Assembly (NCBI GenBank): GCA_903789415.1
Contig: CAIFEG010000010.1
Span: 1 to 58,000 of the forward strand
DNA from: an uncultured Eggerthellaceae bacterium
GTDB taxonomy: Bacteria; Actinomycetota; Coriobacteriia; Coriobacteriales; Eggerthellaceae
Length of the DNA: 58,000 nucleotides
Direction: 5' to 3'
Every line of letters begins with the position of its first letter. Within the stretch, counting starts at the first letter, position 1. Positions 33,090 through 42,691 of this stretch are shown piece by piece. Both the position numbers and the translations under genes were made by a program. The notes under the pieces are model-generated. The model ran no database searches, was not told where the DNA came from, and saw only the letters and a list, made by a program, of their open reading frames with translations.

Positions 33090-34280
33090 ATGGATGTTGA
33101 TCAGGCAAAAAAGATTACGTTAGACACAACGAAAAAGGTTTTAAAAACCATCCAAGAACGTCATCTTGCCGATGCTACGACACCGGTGATATTGATGGTG
33201 TCGGGGGGCTCAGACTCCACGGCATTATCGTATATTGCACATGATTTATATAAGGAAGGCAACCTTGGACCTCTCGCTATGCTGCATGTCAACCACCAGC
33301 TTCGTGGAGGCGAATCTGATGACGATGCTCAATTTGTCCAGAAACTTGCCGATGCGCTTTCAATTCCGCTCTTCATGGTGAAGGTAAATGTGGCACGCGT
33401 GGCAAAGCAAACCGGACAGAATCTGGAGGCTGCGGGCAGGGGAGAGCGATACGCGAGCGCCCATGATGCCCTGAAAAGTTTGTGTACGCATACCAATACC
33501 GATCTCTCGCTGGGTCGTGTGTTTACCGCCCACACTGCAGATGATCGTGTCGAAAATTTCTATATGCGCTCGATTGTCGGCACTGGACCAGGTGGTTTTC
33601 GGTCCATGCGCTATGAAAAAGGCGAGGTACGCCGCCCGCTTTTGGACTGTGGGCGCGATGAACTTCGTGACTACTTGCGTGCACGCGCAACGCTTTCTGA
33701 TGAAGGCATAGAAAGTCCCACAACCCATAAAATTCCTGCGATTGTGCGCGACGAAACAGGCAATCTATGGCGGGAAGATGTGACAAATGAAGATACCGAT
33801 CGTTTTCGTGCCTTTGTTCGTCACAACATCGTGCCCGTGGCAAAGTCGCGTAACCCTCATCTTTTAGATGTCCTTACACGTACGATGAATCTTATCGCTG
33901 ATGAGGATGACATGTTGGAGTCATCGGCTGCGCGTCTCATTGAGATTCGTGTTGCGTGGGTGGACGAAGAAGGTACACCGGGGCGCCCGGGATTTGATCG
34001 GAACTGCGGTCATGGGTGCGTGATTGACCCGAAGATGGCGCGCTGTAAACGTCCGGTTTTGCGCCGGGTGGTGTTGCAGCTCCTCCATCAGATGACCCAG
34101 GCAGACGCTCGCATCGACACTTCGTCGGTTCAAGCAGTGGTGGATGCGTTTGATGAGCGCGGTCCAAAAAGTGGCTACACTGCTAACATTCAAGGAAATT
34201 TAGCCATTTCGGCAAATAAAAGGGGAGTGCGCATAGAGCCGATGGAAGATTATCGCGCTCGTAGAAAGGGCATCAAATGA
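33090..34280 (+). CDS. tilS: tRNA(Ile)-lysidine synthetase
   Basis: A 396-residue TilS that converts C34 of tRNA-Ile to lysidine so that it reads AUA. The PP-loop is VSGGSDSTALSY, followed by LHVNHQLRGGESDDD and the family segment HTADDRVENFYMR. It leads the tilS-maf-hpt-ftsH-folPK run, an order partly conserved in Gram-positive bacteria. ATG 33090 fits the family length; the frame is open upstream to 32991 but that extension is not TilS-like. Confidence 0.92.
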   Translation: MDVDQAKKITLDTTKKVLKTIQERHLADATTPVILMVSGGSDSTALSYIAHDLYKEGNLGPLAMLHVNHQLRGGESDDDAQFVQKLADALSIPLFMVKVNVARVAKQTGQNLEAAGRGERYASAHDALKSLCTHTNTDLSLGRVFTAHTADDRVENFYMRSIVGTGPGGFRSMRYEKGEVRRPLLDCGRDELRDYLRARATLSDEGIESPTTHKIPAIVRDETGNLWREDVTNEDTDRFRAFVRHNIVPVAKSRNPHLLDVLTRTMNLIADEDDMLESSAARLIEIRVAWVDEEGTPGRPGFDRNCGHGCVIDPKMARCKRPVLRRVVLQLLHQMTQADARIDTSSVQAVVDAFDERGPKSGYTANIQGNLAISANKRGVRIEPMEDYRARRKGIK

Positions 34281-35200
34281 GTCAAGCGGCAAAAAAGAAA
34301 GAAGAAGTGAAAAACAAAGAAGCGGCGAACAATCAGGAAGTGGCGAGCAAAGAAAGAGTGACAAGCAAAAAAGAAGTTTCCATGGCGCCCCATATTATTC
34401 TTGCGTCAACAAGCCCCCGGAGAAAACAAATACTTCATGCCGCAGGAATTACCTTTGATGTGATCGCTCCCAAAGTGGATGAGCATCTCACCAAAGCCGA
34501 AGCAGCAGATCCTGAAAAGGCCGCTCAAACGATCGCTGATCGGAAAGCGGGAGGAGCTCTTCAGGTACTTTTAGCTGATGAGACGCTTCGCGGAGCTTAT
34601 GTAATACTCGCGGCAGATACGATGGTTGTGCTTAACAAGAAGATCTTTGGCAAGCCACATGGGTTTTCGGAAGCGAAAGGAATGCTTCGTGCGCTTTCGG
34701 GAAATACGCACGAAGTCATTACGGGTGTTTCGGTCTGGATGCTCGTGGCGACCGATCCCATTTTGAATACACCCGATCCGAACGCTCAAGATTCGCGCTC
34801 TCAAGATTCGTCTTCCCAAACTTTGCGATCCCAAGATTCGCGCACACAAGATTCCCGCGCGTGCAATTCAGATGCGGAAAAATCAGATGAAGGGCATTCA
34901 GATGAGCAACAATCCGCCCCGCGTATTTCGATGGGACATCGCACCTTTTCCGATGTTTCGCATGTCACCTTCAAAAAACTTTCTGACGACGAAATTGATG
35001 CGTATCTCGCCAAAGGTGAAAGCTATGACAAAGCGGGTGCCTATGCAATCCAAGGCGAGGGACGAAATTTAGTAGCGCACCTTGAAGGGGATATGGACAA
35101 CGTCATAGGGTTGCCGCTTGGGCGTATCCAGCAGATTTTCCCTGACATTTTTGGCACTTCTTCAAGACCAAAAGACACGACAAATAAGGGAAATTTATAA
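34277..35200 (+). CDS. maf: Maf-family nucleoside-triphosphate pyrophosphatase with a repeat insertion
   Basis: A 307-residue Maf protein, about 100 residues longer than usual. Maf proteins hydrolyse non-canonical or excess nucleotides to NMP and pyrophosphate. Family motifs are ILASTSPRRKQIL, ILAADTMVV, GKPHGFSEAKGMLRALSGNTHEVITGV (in part) and YAIQGEG. Extra parts are a 35-residue Lys/Glu-rich N-terminus and a Ser/Gln/Asp-rich insertion (about residues 163-216) built from repeats such as QDSRSQDS, within the catalytic fold. Its ATG overlaps the tilS stop. Confidence 0.9.
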   Translation: MSQAAKKKEEVKNKEAANNQEVASKERVTSKKEVSMAPHIILASTSPRRKQILHAAGITFDVIAPKVDEHLTKAEAADPEKAAQTIADRKAGGALQVLLADETLRGAYVILAADTMVVLNKKIFGKPHGFSEAKGMLRALSGNTHEVITGVSVWMLVATDPILNTPDPNAQDSRSQDSSSQTLRSQDSRTQDSRACNSDAEKSDEGHSDEQQSAPRISMGHRTFSDVSHVTFKKLSDDEIDAYLAKGESYDKAGAYAIQGEGRNLVAHLEGDMDNVIGLPLGRIQQIFPDIFGTSSRPKDTTNKGNL

Positions 35201-35395
35201 GAGTCTTCCACGGCAGTATCGAAAAAACGTGCGCAGTGCGAACACCGTGCGAAATATGCATGATTATCTGATGCAAAAATGTGTTTGCGGATGTAATTAT
35301 GCGCATATGGTTTTGAGCTTTGATACACTTTGAATTTGTATATGTTTCTCTTGAAACATTCGTTTTGATTCGAACTATGCGAAAAGGGGCTTCTT

Positions 35396-35944
35396 TTGCA
35401 AGCGATGCGCGAAGATATTGACCGCGTTTTATTTACGCAGGAAGATCTGGAAAAACGAATTGCCGAGATGGGCGCACAAATTACCGAGGATTACAAAGAT
35501 TGTGACGATCTCGTTGTAGTTTCAGTACTTCGTGGTGCAGCAATATTCATGGGTGATCTCGTTCGTCACATTGATCGTCCACTTGAAATGGACTATATGG
35601 CTATTTCTTCTTATGGAAACGGCACGAAAAGTTCTGGTGTCGTGCGAATTCAAAAGGATTTAAGCTCGACCATTAAAGATCGCCATGTAATTGTTTGCGA
35701 GGATATTTTAGACAGTGGCCTGACACTGCAATATCTCATTCGTAATTTACAATCTCGTGAGCCTGCGTCGATCGATATTGCGCTTCTGCTCCGCAAAAAT
35801 ACTCCTGAACAGGCTAATTTGAAATGCCGATATATTGGGTTCGAAGTTCCCGATGAGTTCATTGTTGGATATGGCATGGATTATGCCGAAAAATATCGTA
35901 ATCTTCCCTATATTGGTGTTCTCAAACGAGAAGTGTATGAATAA
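35396..35944 (+). CDS. hpt: Hypoxanthine phosphoribosyltransferase
   Basis: A 182-residue purine-salvage enzyme making IMP/GMP from hypoxanthine or guanine and PRPP. The PRPP loop is VIVCEDILDSGLT; VVSVLRGAAIFMGDL and the C-terminal EFIVGYGMDYAEKYRNLPYIG are typical. TTG 35396 is chosen because AAAAGGGG sits six bases upstream; an in-frame ATG at 35405 is too far from it. Confidence 0.93.
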   Translation: MQAMREDIDRVLFTQEDLEKRIAEMGAQITEDYKDCDDLVVVSVLRGAAIFMGDLVRHIDRPLEMDYMAISSYGNGTKSSGVVRIQKDLSSTIKDRHVIVCEDILDSGLTLQYLIRNLQSREPASIDIALLLRKNTPEQANLKCRYIGFEVPDEFIVGYGMDYAEKYRNLPYIGVLKREVYE

Positions 35945-36121
35945 AAAACGCATGGAAAAATGCAGGATTGTTTTCATCGGCTGATCTCTTCGTTGTGATT
36001 GATTTACCGGTGATTTACGATTTTGTGTATATGTGTGTAAAACCGTTACATTAGTGTGCGAGCAAAACACACAATTTGAAGAAAAGCCGCATCTCGGCTG
36101 AACAATAAGGAATTTAATTAG

Positions 36122-38485
36122 ATGGCACAAAATAAAAATACGCCTACACCGCAGTCTCCTCGTACTACGGTAGTTTGGACTATTCTGCTTGTTATTATTT
36201 TCACGCTTTTGGGCATGCAACTGGTTGGAACAGGCCAGAACAATGGGCAGCAGAAGCGCGATACGCTCTCGACAAGCGACTTTACTACTGCCGTGAATGA
36301 AAACCGTGTCGTAAGCGTCGACTATGATGTCAATAGTCAGACGATTACGGGCAAATATTATCCAGCAGAGACAGCGGGTTCTGCTGCAATGGACGCATTC
36401 AATACGGGTTTCAGTGCACTCAATACGGCCACGGGAACCGACGGTATTGCGACGCAGAATCTGGATCAACAAACACTGGGTGAAGAGCGTGATTTCACCA
36501 CTTCATGGGTTGGTCAGGACACCCTAAGTGAGCTGATGAGTGCCCATCCAAATGTGCAGTATAATGTCCAGCTTCCTTCCACTGCGATGAATGCGCTGGC
36601 TTCATGGCTGCCAATGCTTTTGCTTGTGGGCTTCTTCATCTTCATGTTCTATGAAATGAGCAAAGCGAATAGTCAGCAGCTGGGTTTTGGCCATACCAAG
36701 TCAAAGATCGCAAACGAAGAACGTCCGAATGTCCATTTTTCGGATGTTGCTGGGTGTGATGAAGCCGTCGAAGAAATGAAAGAGATCAAGGACTTCTTGG
36801 CGAACCCTAAGAAGTATCAGGCCTTAGGTGCTCAGATTCCTCGTGGTTGTCTGTTAGTAGGCCCTCCAGGAACAGGTAAAACGTTGCTCGCGCGTGCCGT
36901 TGCAGGCGAAGCAGGAGTCCCATTCTTCTCAATTTCAGGTTCTGACTTTGTTGAGATGTTCGTCGGTGTTGGTGCAAGTCGTGTTCGTGACTTGTTCAAA
37001 CAGGCAAAAGCGGCAGCACCTTCCATTATCTTTATCGATGAGATCGATGCAGTCGGTCGTCAGCGTGGTGCTGGTGTTGGCGGCGGTCACGACGAACGTG
37101 AGCAAACCTTAAACCAGTTGCTGGTTGAGATGGACGGATTTTCTTCAAGCGATTCTGTCATTTTATTAGCGGCAACAAACCGTGCCGATGTCTTAGACCC
37201 CGCGCTTTTGCGTCCTGGTCGTTTTGACCGGCAGATTGTGGTTGATGTCCCCGATGTTAACGGACGCGAAAAGATCTTAGAGGTACATGCCCGCAATAAA
37301 CCGATCGCACAGAACGTAGATCTGAAGGAAGTCGCAAAGATGACCCCAGGGTTTACCGGTGCTGATTTGGAGAACTTGCTCAACGAAGCGGCGCTGCTGA
37401 CGGCGCGCCAGAACAAAAGCGTCATTTCGATGGATGCCGTCACGCAGAGTATGGAACGTGTTATCGCAGGTCCTGAGCGTAAGGGTCGCGTTCTCAATGC
37501 GGAGACGAAGCGAACGATTGCATATCATGAGAGCGGTCACGCCCTTGTGGGTCATACGCTTCCGCACGCCGACCCGGTCCATAAGATCAGCATCGTAAGC
37601 CGTGGTCGTGCCTTGGGTTATACGCTTTCAATTCCTGATGAAGACCGTGTAATGAACTCTAAGAACCAGATGCTTGATCAGCTAGCAGTTCTGCTTGGTG
37701 GTCGTGTTTCTGAAGAGCTGTTCTGTGACGATATCACCACCGGTGCAAGCAACGACCTTGAACGTGCAACGAAGCTCGCGCGCTCGATGGTTACTGAGTA
37801 CGGCATGTCAAGCGAGCTGGGAACACAGATCTTTGGTGAGCCAAATCATGAGGTGTTCTTGGGCCGCGACTACGGCAATACGAAGGATTATTCAGAGGAA
37901 ACTGCTGAGCGCATTGATGACGAAGTTGCTCGTTTGATGAAACAGGCACATGATCGCGCAGAGAAAGTTCTTTCCGAGCGCAAAGATCAGATCGCATTAA
38001 TGGCAAGCGTCCTTCTGGAACGAGAAACCGTTGATGGCGAAGCGTGCCAGGCACTTCTTGACAACAAGTGGAGCGAATACGTCGCTCATGAGCAAAGTGC
38101 TGAAGGTAAGGCTGAACGCGAAAGGGCAGCAACCACGCTCGCACATCCGGTGCAAAACAATATTGATTCCGGAAATGGTGCACAGCCTGGTCAGCCTGGC
38201 CAACCAGGACAACCCGGACAACCAATGCAGCCAGTGCAGCCAGTGCAGCAAGGCTATGGAATGCCGCAGCCTCAACAACCGGGACAACAACCACAGCAGC
38301 CTGTACAGGGGCAGCCGCGACATGCGGCACAGCCACAGCAGCCGGTGTCACCGCAGTATCCGCAGTCGCAGAATCCGCAGCAGCAGCCACCATATCCGCC
38401 ATCACAGCAGCCGCAACAGCCACAGCAACCTGATGCGAACCCGGGTCAACAGAATGGCGGCAATCAGCAAAATCCGCACGCGTAA
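36122..38485 (+). CDS. ftsH: ATP-dependent zinc metalloprotease FtsH with a long Pro/Gln-rich tail
   Basis: A 787-residue membrane protease that extracts and degrades membrane and regulatory proteins. Two membrane helices (about 16-35 and 157-178) frame an outside domain; then come the AAA+ domain with GPPGTGKT (about 247) and the second region of homology, and the zinc site HESGH (about 468). The C-terminal 110 residues are low complexity, rich in Gln, Pro and Gly with QPG repeats, and have no counterpart in the ~620-650-residue family core. ATG 36122 follows AAGGAA. Confidence 0.96.
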   Translation: MAQNKNTPTPQSPRTTVVWTILLVIIFTLLGMQLVGTGQNNGQQKRDTLSTSDFTTAVNENRVVSVDYDVNSQTITGKYYPAETAGSAAMDAFNTGFSALNTATGTDGIATQNLDQQTLGEERDFTTSWVGQDTLSELMSAHPNVQYNVQLPSTAMNALASWLPMLLLVGFFIFMFYEMSKANSQQLGFGHTKSKIANEERPNVHFSDVAGCDEAVEEMKEIKDFLANPKKYQALGAQIPRGCLLVGPPGTGKTLLARAVAGEAGVPFFSISGSDFVEMFVGVGASRVRDLFKQAKAAAPSIIFIDEIDAVGRQRGAGVGGGHDEREQTLNQLLVEMDGFSSSDSVILLAATNRADVLDPALLRPGRFDRQIVVDVPDVNGREKILEVHARNKPIAQNVDLKEVAKMTPGFTGADLENLLNEAALLTARQNKSVISMDAVTQSMERVIAGPERKGRVLNAETKRTIAYHESGHALVGHTLPHADPVHKISIVSRGRALGYTLSIPDEDRVMNSKNQMLDQLAVLLGGRVSEELFCDDITTGASNDLERATKLARSMVTEYGMSSELGTQIFGEPNHEVFLGRDYGNTKDYSEETAERIDDEVARLMKQAHDRAEKVLSERKDQIALMASVLLERETVDGEACQALLDNKWSEYVAHEQSAEGKAERERAATTLAHPVQNNIDSGNGAQPGQPGQPGQPGQPMQPVQPVQQGYGMPQPQQPGQQPQQPVQGQPRHAAQPQQPVSPQYPQSQNPQQQPPYPPSQQPQQPQQPDANPGQQNGGNQQNPHA

Positions 38486-38548
38486 TTCTGCTGATGTTCT
38501 GAGGCGGCAAAAAGCAGCGTTCGTACAATTACAAAACAACGTAAAATA

Positions 38549-38584
38549 GCGAGGGGTAGATTGCATACGCATTCTGCTCCTCGC
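38549..38584 (+). terminator. Hairpin after ftsH
   Basis: GCGAGG-G-GTAGA (38549-38560) pairs with TCTGC-T-CCTCGC (38573-38584), with one mismatch and one G-U. The 3' side CTTGTATTG is only moderately T-rich. Confidence 0.5.
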
Positions 38585-38703
38585 CTTGTATTGTCGAAAT
38601 GCATCAAACTGAGCATACGCTCATACCCATACGCTTCACCACCATATGGGTCGCTCGAAATAATAAAGAGAAATAATTAATAAAGAGAAATTGGGGTTCA
38701 ACA

Positions 38704-40020
38704 ATGATTTGGACATGTGGACAATATAAATTTGATTCGCAAACTCCGGTAGTCATGGGCATTTTGAATGTAACGCCCGATTCCTTCTCTGATGGCGGAG
38801 TGCATTTTGATCATGACGAAGCAATCGCATTTGCCCATAAAATGGCAGATGACGGGGCTCTTATCATCGATGTTGGGGGCGAATCAACGCGTCCCGGGGC
38901 AACACCCGTCGATCCCGAAGAAGAACTTTCACGTGTCAAAGACGTGGTTTCTGAATTGGCGGCAAGTGGTATATGTGCGAGCATCGACACACGTCATGCG
39001 CAGGTTGCGCAGGCATGCGTCGAGGCAGGTGCCTCAATCATCAATGATGTTTCGGGATTCCGCGATCCCAAGATGCGTGACGTCGCAAAAAACTGTGATG
39101 CCGGGCTTGTGATCATGCATATGCCGGGCACGCCGCAGACCATGTCTGAGTATTCCTCCGAATACCATGATGTGGTTGATGAGGTGGCCCAATACCTTCG
39201 CACGCAGGCCAACCTTTTAGAATCAATGGGTGTCGACCATTCGCGCATTTGCATCGACCCTGGTCCAGGATTCGGAAAATCGCCGCAGGAATCCATTATG
39301 ATTTTGCGGAATTTGCAAGAATTTCGCCACCTAGGATATCCGATAATGGCGGCGGTATCGCGAAAAGACTTCATCGGCCATATGTACGGAATCGAAAAGC
39401 CAGCTGATCGTGATGAAGCGAGCGCCGAGGAAGCACTCCAAGATTGCGAGCAAGGGGCAAGCATTGTTCGCACCCATAATGTAGAAGCAACGGTTGCGCG
39501 ACTCAAAGAGCTCCGCCCGTATGTGCTTTTAGGTCTAGGCGGAAACCTCGCGCTTACCGGAGCTCCCGGTGAAGAACAAGAAGCGGTGATTGCCCAGTTG
39601 AACCTGGCGATCGGTGATCTTCTTCAGATTCCCGATTCAGCCATTATTGATATCTCAAGCTATTACGAATCCGAACCGGCATACGTTGAAGATCAGCCCA
39701 AGTTCGTCAATGCGGTGGTTTTGATGCGCACCGCAATCGTGCCTCACGATCTTCTCGATTATCTGCATGCAATTGAAAATGCCCTGGGTCGCGTGCGAGA
39801 AAAGGAAAACGGTCCGCGCACGTGTGATATCGACATTTTGGACTATCAGCTTTATATCTGTGACGATGAGCGATTGAAACTTCCTCACCCTAAAATGCTC
39901 GAGCGTGATTTTGTGGTAAAGCCTTTACTCGAAATTGTCCCCGGTCATATTCTTGCTGATGGAACCCCCGTTACGACGGACAAAGTGAAAGTGGGCGCCG
40001 CAACGCGCATTCCGTATTAA
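38704..40020 (+). CDS. folP: Dihydropteroate synthase / HPPK fusion (FolP-FolK)
   Basis: A 438-residue bifunctional folate enzyme. The N-terminal DHPS half shows MGILNVTPDSFSDGG, DVGGESTRPGA, IINDVSGF, and DPGPGFGKS; the C-terminal part from about residue 278 (YVLLGLGGNLA) is HPPK with YESEPAYVEDQPKFVNAVV, RTCDIDIL and LPHPKMLERDFV. It joins consecutive steps, but in reverse order relative to many folK-folP fusions. The MFS gene follows after 21 bases, so they may be cotranscribed. Confidence 0.94.
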   Translation: MIWTCGQYKFDSQTPVVMGILNVTPDSFSDGGVHFDHDEAIAFAHKMADDGALIIDVGGESTRPGATPVDPEEELSRVKDVVSELAASGICASIDTRHAQVAQACVEAGASIINDVSGFRDPKMRDVAKNCDAGLVIMHMPGTPQTMSEYSSEYHDVVDEVAQYLRTQANLLESMGVDHSRICIDPGPGFGKSPQESIMILRNLQEFRHLGYPIMAAVSRKDFIGHMYGIEKPADRDEASAEEALQDCEQGASIVRTHNVEATVARLKELRPYVLLGLGGNLALTGAPGEEQEAVIAQLNLAIGDLLQIPDSAIIDISSYYESEPAYVEDQPKFVNAVVLMRTAIVPHDLLDYLHAIENALGRVREKENGPRTCDIDILDYQLYICDDERLKLPHPKMLERDFVVKPLLEIVPGHILADGTPVTTDKVKVGAATRIPY

Positions 40021-40041
40021 CCCAAAACGCGAGGATGGTAC

Positions 40042-41463
40042 ATGCAAGAAATGCCGAAGCATAACGCTGCAACTTCGCTACGTTCTTCAGGGCGCATCGG
40101 TATTCCTGGCTTTGTTGTCATCCTGCTTGGCACCATGCTGGGCGGTCTTTCGCAGACGCAGATGAATACGGTTCTTCCGAATTGTATGGAAGAATTAGGT
40201 ATAACTGTCGGACAGGCACAATGGCTGGTCAACATCTATTTGCTGGTGTTGGGCATCGTAATCCCTATATATGCATTTCTTGCGCGCCGCTATACAACAA
40301 AAACACTGTTTTCCCTTGCACTTGTGCTGTTTGCCTTGGGCACCTTTTTTATTACTTATACCGATTCGTTTTTCTGGATGCTTGGAGGGCGCATTTTCCA
40401 AGGATGCGCTGCTGGAATCATGTTTCCGCTTTCGCAGACGGTCGCCCTCACCGATTTTCCTCCAGAAAAGCGTGCAACTATGATGGGCTTTTTAGGCCTT
40501 GCGATGGGGTTTGCTCCAAATATTGGGCCAACACTTGCCGGCGCATTTGCGGTTGCTTGGGGATGGCGCTCAAGTTTCATATTCTTGCTCGTGTGCTGCA
40601 TCCTCGATATTGTTCTCGCACGTGTCTGTATTCACGCCACGCCACCTCTTACAGGGGAAGCGAAAGGGAAAACGGAGAAGTTGGACATTCCATCGGTCAT
40701 TCTTTCAACTATTGGATTTGGAGGAATCCTCGCCGGCTTTTCGAACCTTTCATCCTACGGAGCCGCCGACGTCCATTGCATTGTCCCTTGCTTGATAGGA
40801 GTCATTGGCCTCTGCCTCTTTGTCTACAGGGAAAACCATGTTGAAAATCCGATGCTGCATTTAGCGGTTTTTAAAGATCGCGATTTTACGATAGGCACCA
40901 TTATGATCTGCGCACTCTTCTGTGCATTTATTGGCGTTACACTTCTCATTCCGCTCTATGTTCAAGAAGTACTTGGGGATACGCCACTTCAATCAGGAAT
41001 GGTGCTGTTTCCTGGTGTCATCGCTGCACTCATTATCAATCCACTTTCCGGATGGCTTATGAGCAGAATTGGTCCGCGCCCTATCGTATGCACCTCGAGC
41101 ATTTTGCTGGTTGTCGGCACAATCGGACTTTTGTATTTAGGAAATATGTCGAATCTCTGGGCGATGGCAGCGTGGCAAGGAGTTCGCGCCTTTGGAATCT
41201 CTGGACTCATTATGCCGATTTCAACCTGGTCTCTCGAACAACTAGGCATGCTCACTGCCGACGGAACCTCGGTCAGCAATGCGATTCGCCAAATTGCGTC
41301 AGCAATGGGGACGGCAACGATTGTTTTGCTTTCTTCAGAGGGGATTCCTGCAGGAGCAGTCACTGCGCAAGGGACCAATGAAGCCATGGCATTTTCTCTT
41401 GCGATGTCACTCGTTGTTGCCGTAATGGCATTTGTATTCGTTGATCGAAAGAAGAATCACTAA
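40042..41463 (+). CDS. MFS transporter, DHA2/EmrB-QacA type
   Basis: A 473-residue major facilitator with about 14 predicted helices. The start GIPGFVVILLGTMLGGLSQTQMNTVLP, GRIFQGCAAGIMFPLSQ and MGFAPNIGPTLAGAF are typical of the proton-driven drug-export DHA2 family. There is no EmrA partner nearby. The ribosome site GAGGATGG precedes ATG 40042. Its substrate is unknown. Confidence 0.9.
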   Translation: MQEMPKHNAATSLRSSGRIGIPGFVVILLGTMLGGLSQTQMNTVLPNCMEELGITVGQAQWLVNIYLLVLGIVIPIYAFLARRYTTKTLFSLALVLFALGTFFITYTDSFFWMLGGRIFQGCAAGIMFPLSQTVALTDFPPEKRATMMGFLGLAMGFAPNIGPTLAGAFAVAWGWRSSFIFLLVCCILDIVLARVCIHATPPLTGEAKGKTEKLDIPSVILSTIGFGGILAGFSNLSSYGAADVHCIVPCLIGVIGLCLFVYRENHVENPMLHLAVFKDRDFTIGTIMICALFCAFIGVTLLIPLYVQEVLGDTPLQSGMVLFPGVIAALIINPLSGWLMSRIGPRPIVCTSSILLVVGTIGLLYLGNMSNLWAMAAWQGVRAFGISGLIMPISTWSLEQLGMLTADGTSVSNAIRQIASAMGTATIVLLSSEGIPAGAVTAQGTNEAMAFSLAMSLVVAVMAFVFVDRKKNH

Positions 41464-41485
41464 TTCCGCTTGTTCGCACTTCGCG

Positions 41486-41541
41486 CATGCCGAATTGCCC
41501 ATGCCGTACTGCCCATGCCGAATTGCCCATGCCGTACTGTG
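41486..41541. repeat. Four 14-bp tandem units, alternating two forms
   Basis: Units CATGCCGAATTGCC and CATGCCGTACTGCC alternate A-B-A-B (the last diverges at the end), i.e. a duplicated 28-mer, directly after the MFS stop. Confidence 0.9.
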
Positions 41542-41584
41542 CAATTCCAACGAATGTACAAACGACTGCGTGATCTTACTGACC

Positions 41585-41638
41585 TTACTGCCTCAACGGA
41601 AGTTACTGCCAAATCGGAAGTTACTGCCTCACCGGAAG
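41585..41638. repeat. Three 18-bp tandem repeats overlapping the sensor kinase stop
   Basis: Units begin TTACTGCC and end CGGAAG (41585-41602, 41603-41620, 41621-41638). The third unit encodes the last residues and stop codon (TTACTG read as CAG-TAA on the minus strand) of the kinase, so the array seems to have grown from the 3' end of that gene. Confidence 0.88.
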
Positions 41639-42658
41639 CGAGGGGATGGAAACAACGAAGCACGCGCCGCCTTCAGGGCGATTAAATGCGTGAACCGTTC
41701 CGTCATGCGCTTCGACAACTGATTTCACGATAGCCAGTCCCAGCCCTGAACCTCCTGAATTGCGCGCTCGTGATTCATCGGTTCGATAAAAGCGTTCAAA
41801 AAGCAAGTTAGGATCAATATCGCCAAAACCTGCGCCATCATCTTTGACGGCAATGATTGAATTGCCTTTGAGCCCATACAGCTCAACATCTACATGCCCA
41901 CCAGGCTTAATAAAGCGTGTGGCATTATCCACCAAATTGGAGACAACTTCCTGAAGCCTGTCGGCATTGCCCAGCACATCAGGAGCTTCTCCGGTAACCT
42001 TCACGTTCGCCTTACGTTTTTGGATGACCGGCAATAGGGCATCAACGGCGTCATTGGCAATATCTTTGAGGTTTACCCGCTTAAGCTCCATATCGCGGTC
42101 GCCCTCTTGGATATGTTGGAGAGAAAGCAAATCATTGGTCAGGTGAGTTAAACGCTCGCTTTCCTTAATGATGGTTCTACAAAACTGTTCACGCACTTCG
42201 CGGGGCATGTCGGGATCCATCATCAGCTCTGCATCACCGTGAATTGCGGTAAGTGGTGTGCGAAGTTCGTGTGCGACATCGCCGACGAAGTGCATCTGGC
42301 GATTTTTCTGGCGTTCGTAATCATCGTTCTGCCTGATTGCGCGCGCTAACAAGTGTTGCGCATCGGCGCTCAGCTGATCAGCTTCCGCCAGACCCGATTC
42401 TCTTTGAACCTTAAGGTCTTTTCCATGTTCGTAAGCGTCGATTTGACTGTGCAAATTATGAAGGGGCTCGGTCACAAAATAGCCGATCAACCACGAGAGA
42501 AGGCACACCACCAGCACGATAGGTATGAGCTCTACAAAGGTAAAAAACGTGATACTCCCTTGTATATGGATGAGCAATATGGTGGCTATTCCCGAAATTG
42601 TTGCGGCAATTAATCCAAGAATGGCGAAATACGAAGTTAGCCCTTTAATGGAGATCAG
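41621..42658 (-). CDS. Sensor histidine kinase (OmpR-type partner), start disrupted
   Basis: The conserved frame gives two membrane helices (ending near LLIHIQ and LSWLIGYF), a HAMP-like segment, HisKA with DVAHELRTPLTAIHGD, and HATPase with NLVDNATRF, DDGAGFGD and GGSGLGLAIV. It pairs with the response regulator upstream. The reading frame is open back to a stop at about 42668 but contains no ATG, GTG or TTG before the TTG at 42577, which would delete helix 1. CTG 42658 or ATT 42649 are possible; alternatively deleting one G from the GGGG run (42659-42662) would link it in frame to an ATG just upstream. Confidence 0.85.
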   Translation of the reverse strand: MISIKGLTSYFAILGLIAATISGIATILLIHIQGSITFFTFVELIPIVLVVCLLSWLIGYFVTEPLHNLHSQIDAYEHGKDLKVQRESGLAEADQLSADAQHLLARAIRQNDDYERQKNRQMHFVGDVAHELRTPLTAIHGDAELMMDPDMPREVREQFCRTIIKESERLTHLTNDLLSLQHIQEGDRDMELKRVNLKDIANDAVDALLPVIQKRKANVKVTGEAPDVLGNADRLQEVVSNLVDNATRFIKPGGHVDVELYGLKGNSIIAVKDDGAGFGDIDPNLLFERFYRTDESRARNSGGSGLGLAIVKSVVEAHDGTVHAFNRPEGGACFVVSIPSLPVRQ

Positions 42659-42691
42659 CCCCTGAATACATTATCAATACATTATCTGAAG

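Noticed and set aside
35747-36472. Long minus-strand frame between hpt and ftsH
   Set aside because: It overlaps both genes antisense, with no family features or ribosome site.
37791-38528. Minus-strand frame rich in Val/Ala opposite the end of ftsH
   Set aside because: It mirrors the Pro/Gln repeat tail of FtsH; the composition is a by-product of the repeats.
41486-41638. CRISPR array
   Set aside because: Units are contiguous 14- and 18-bp tandem repeats without spacers, and no cas genes are present.
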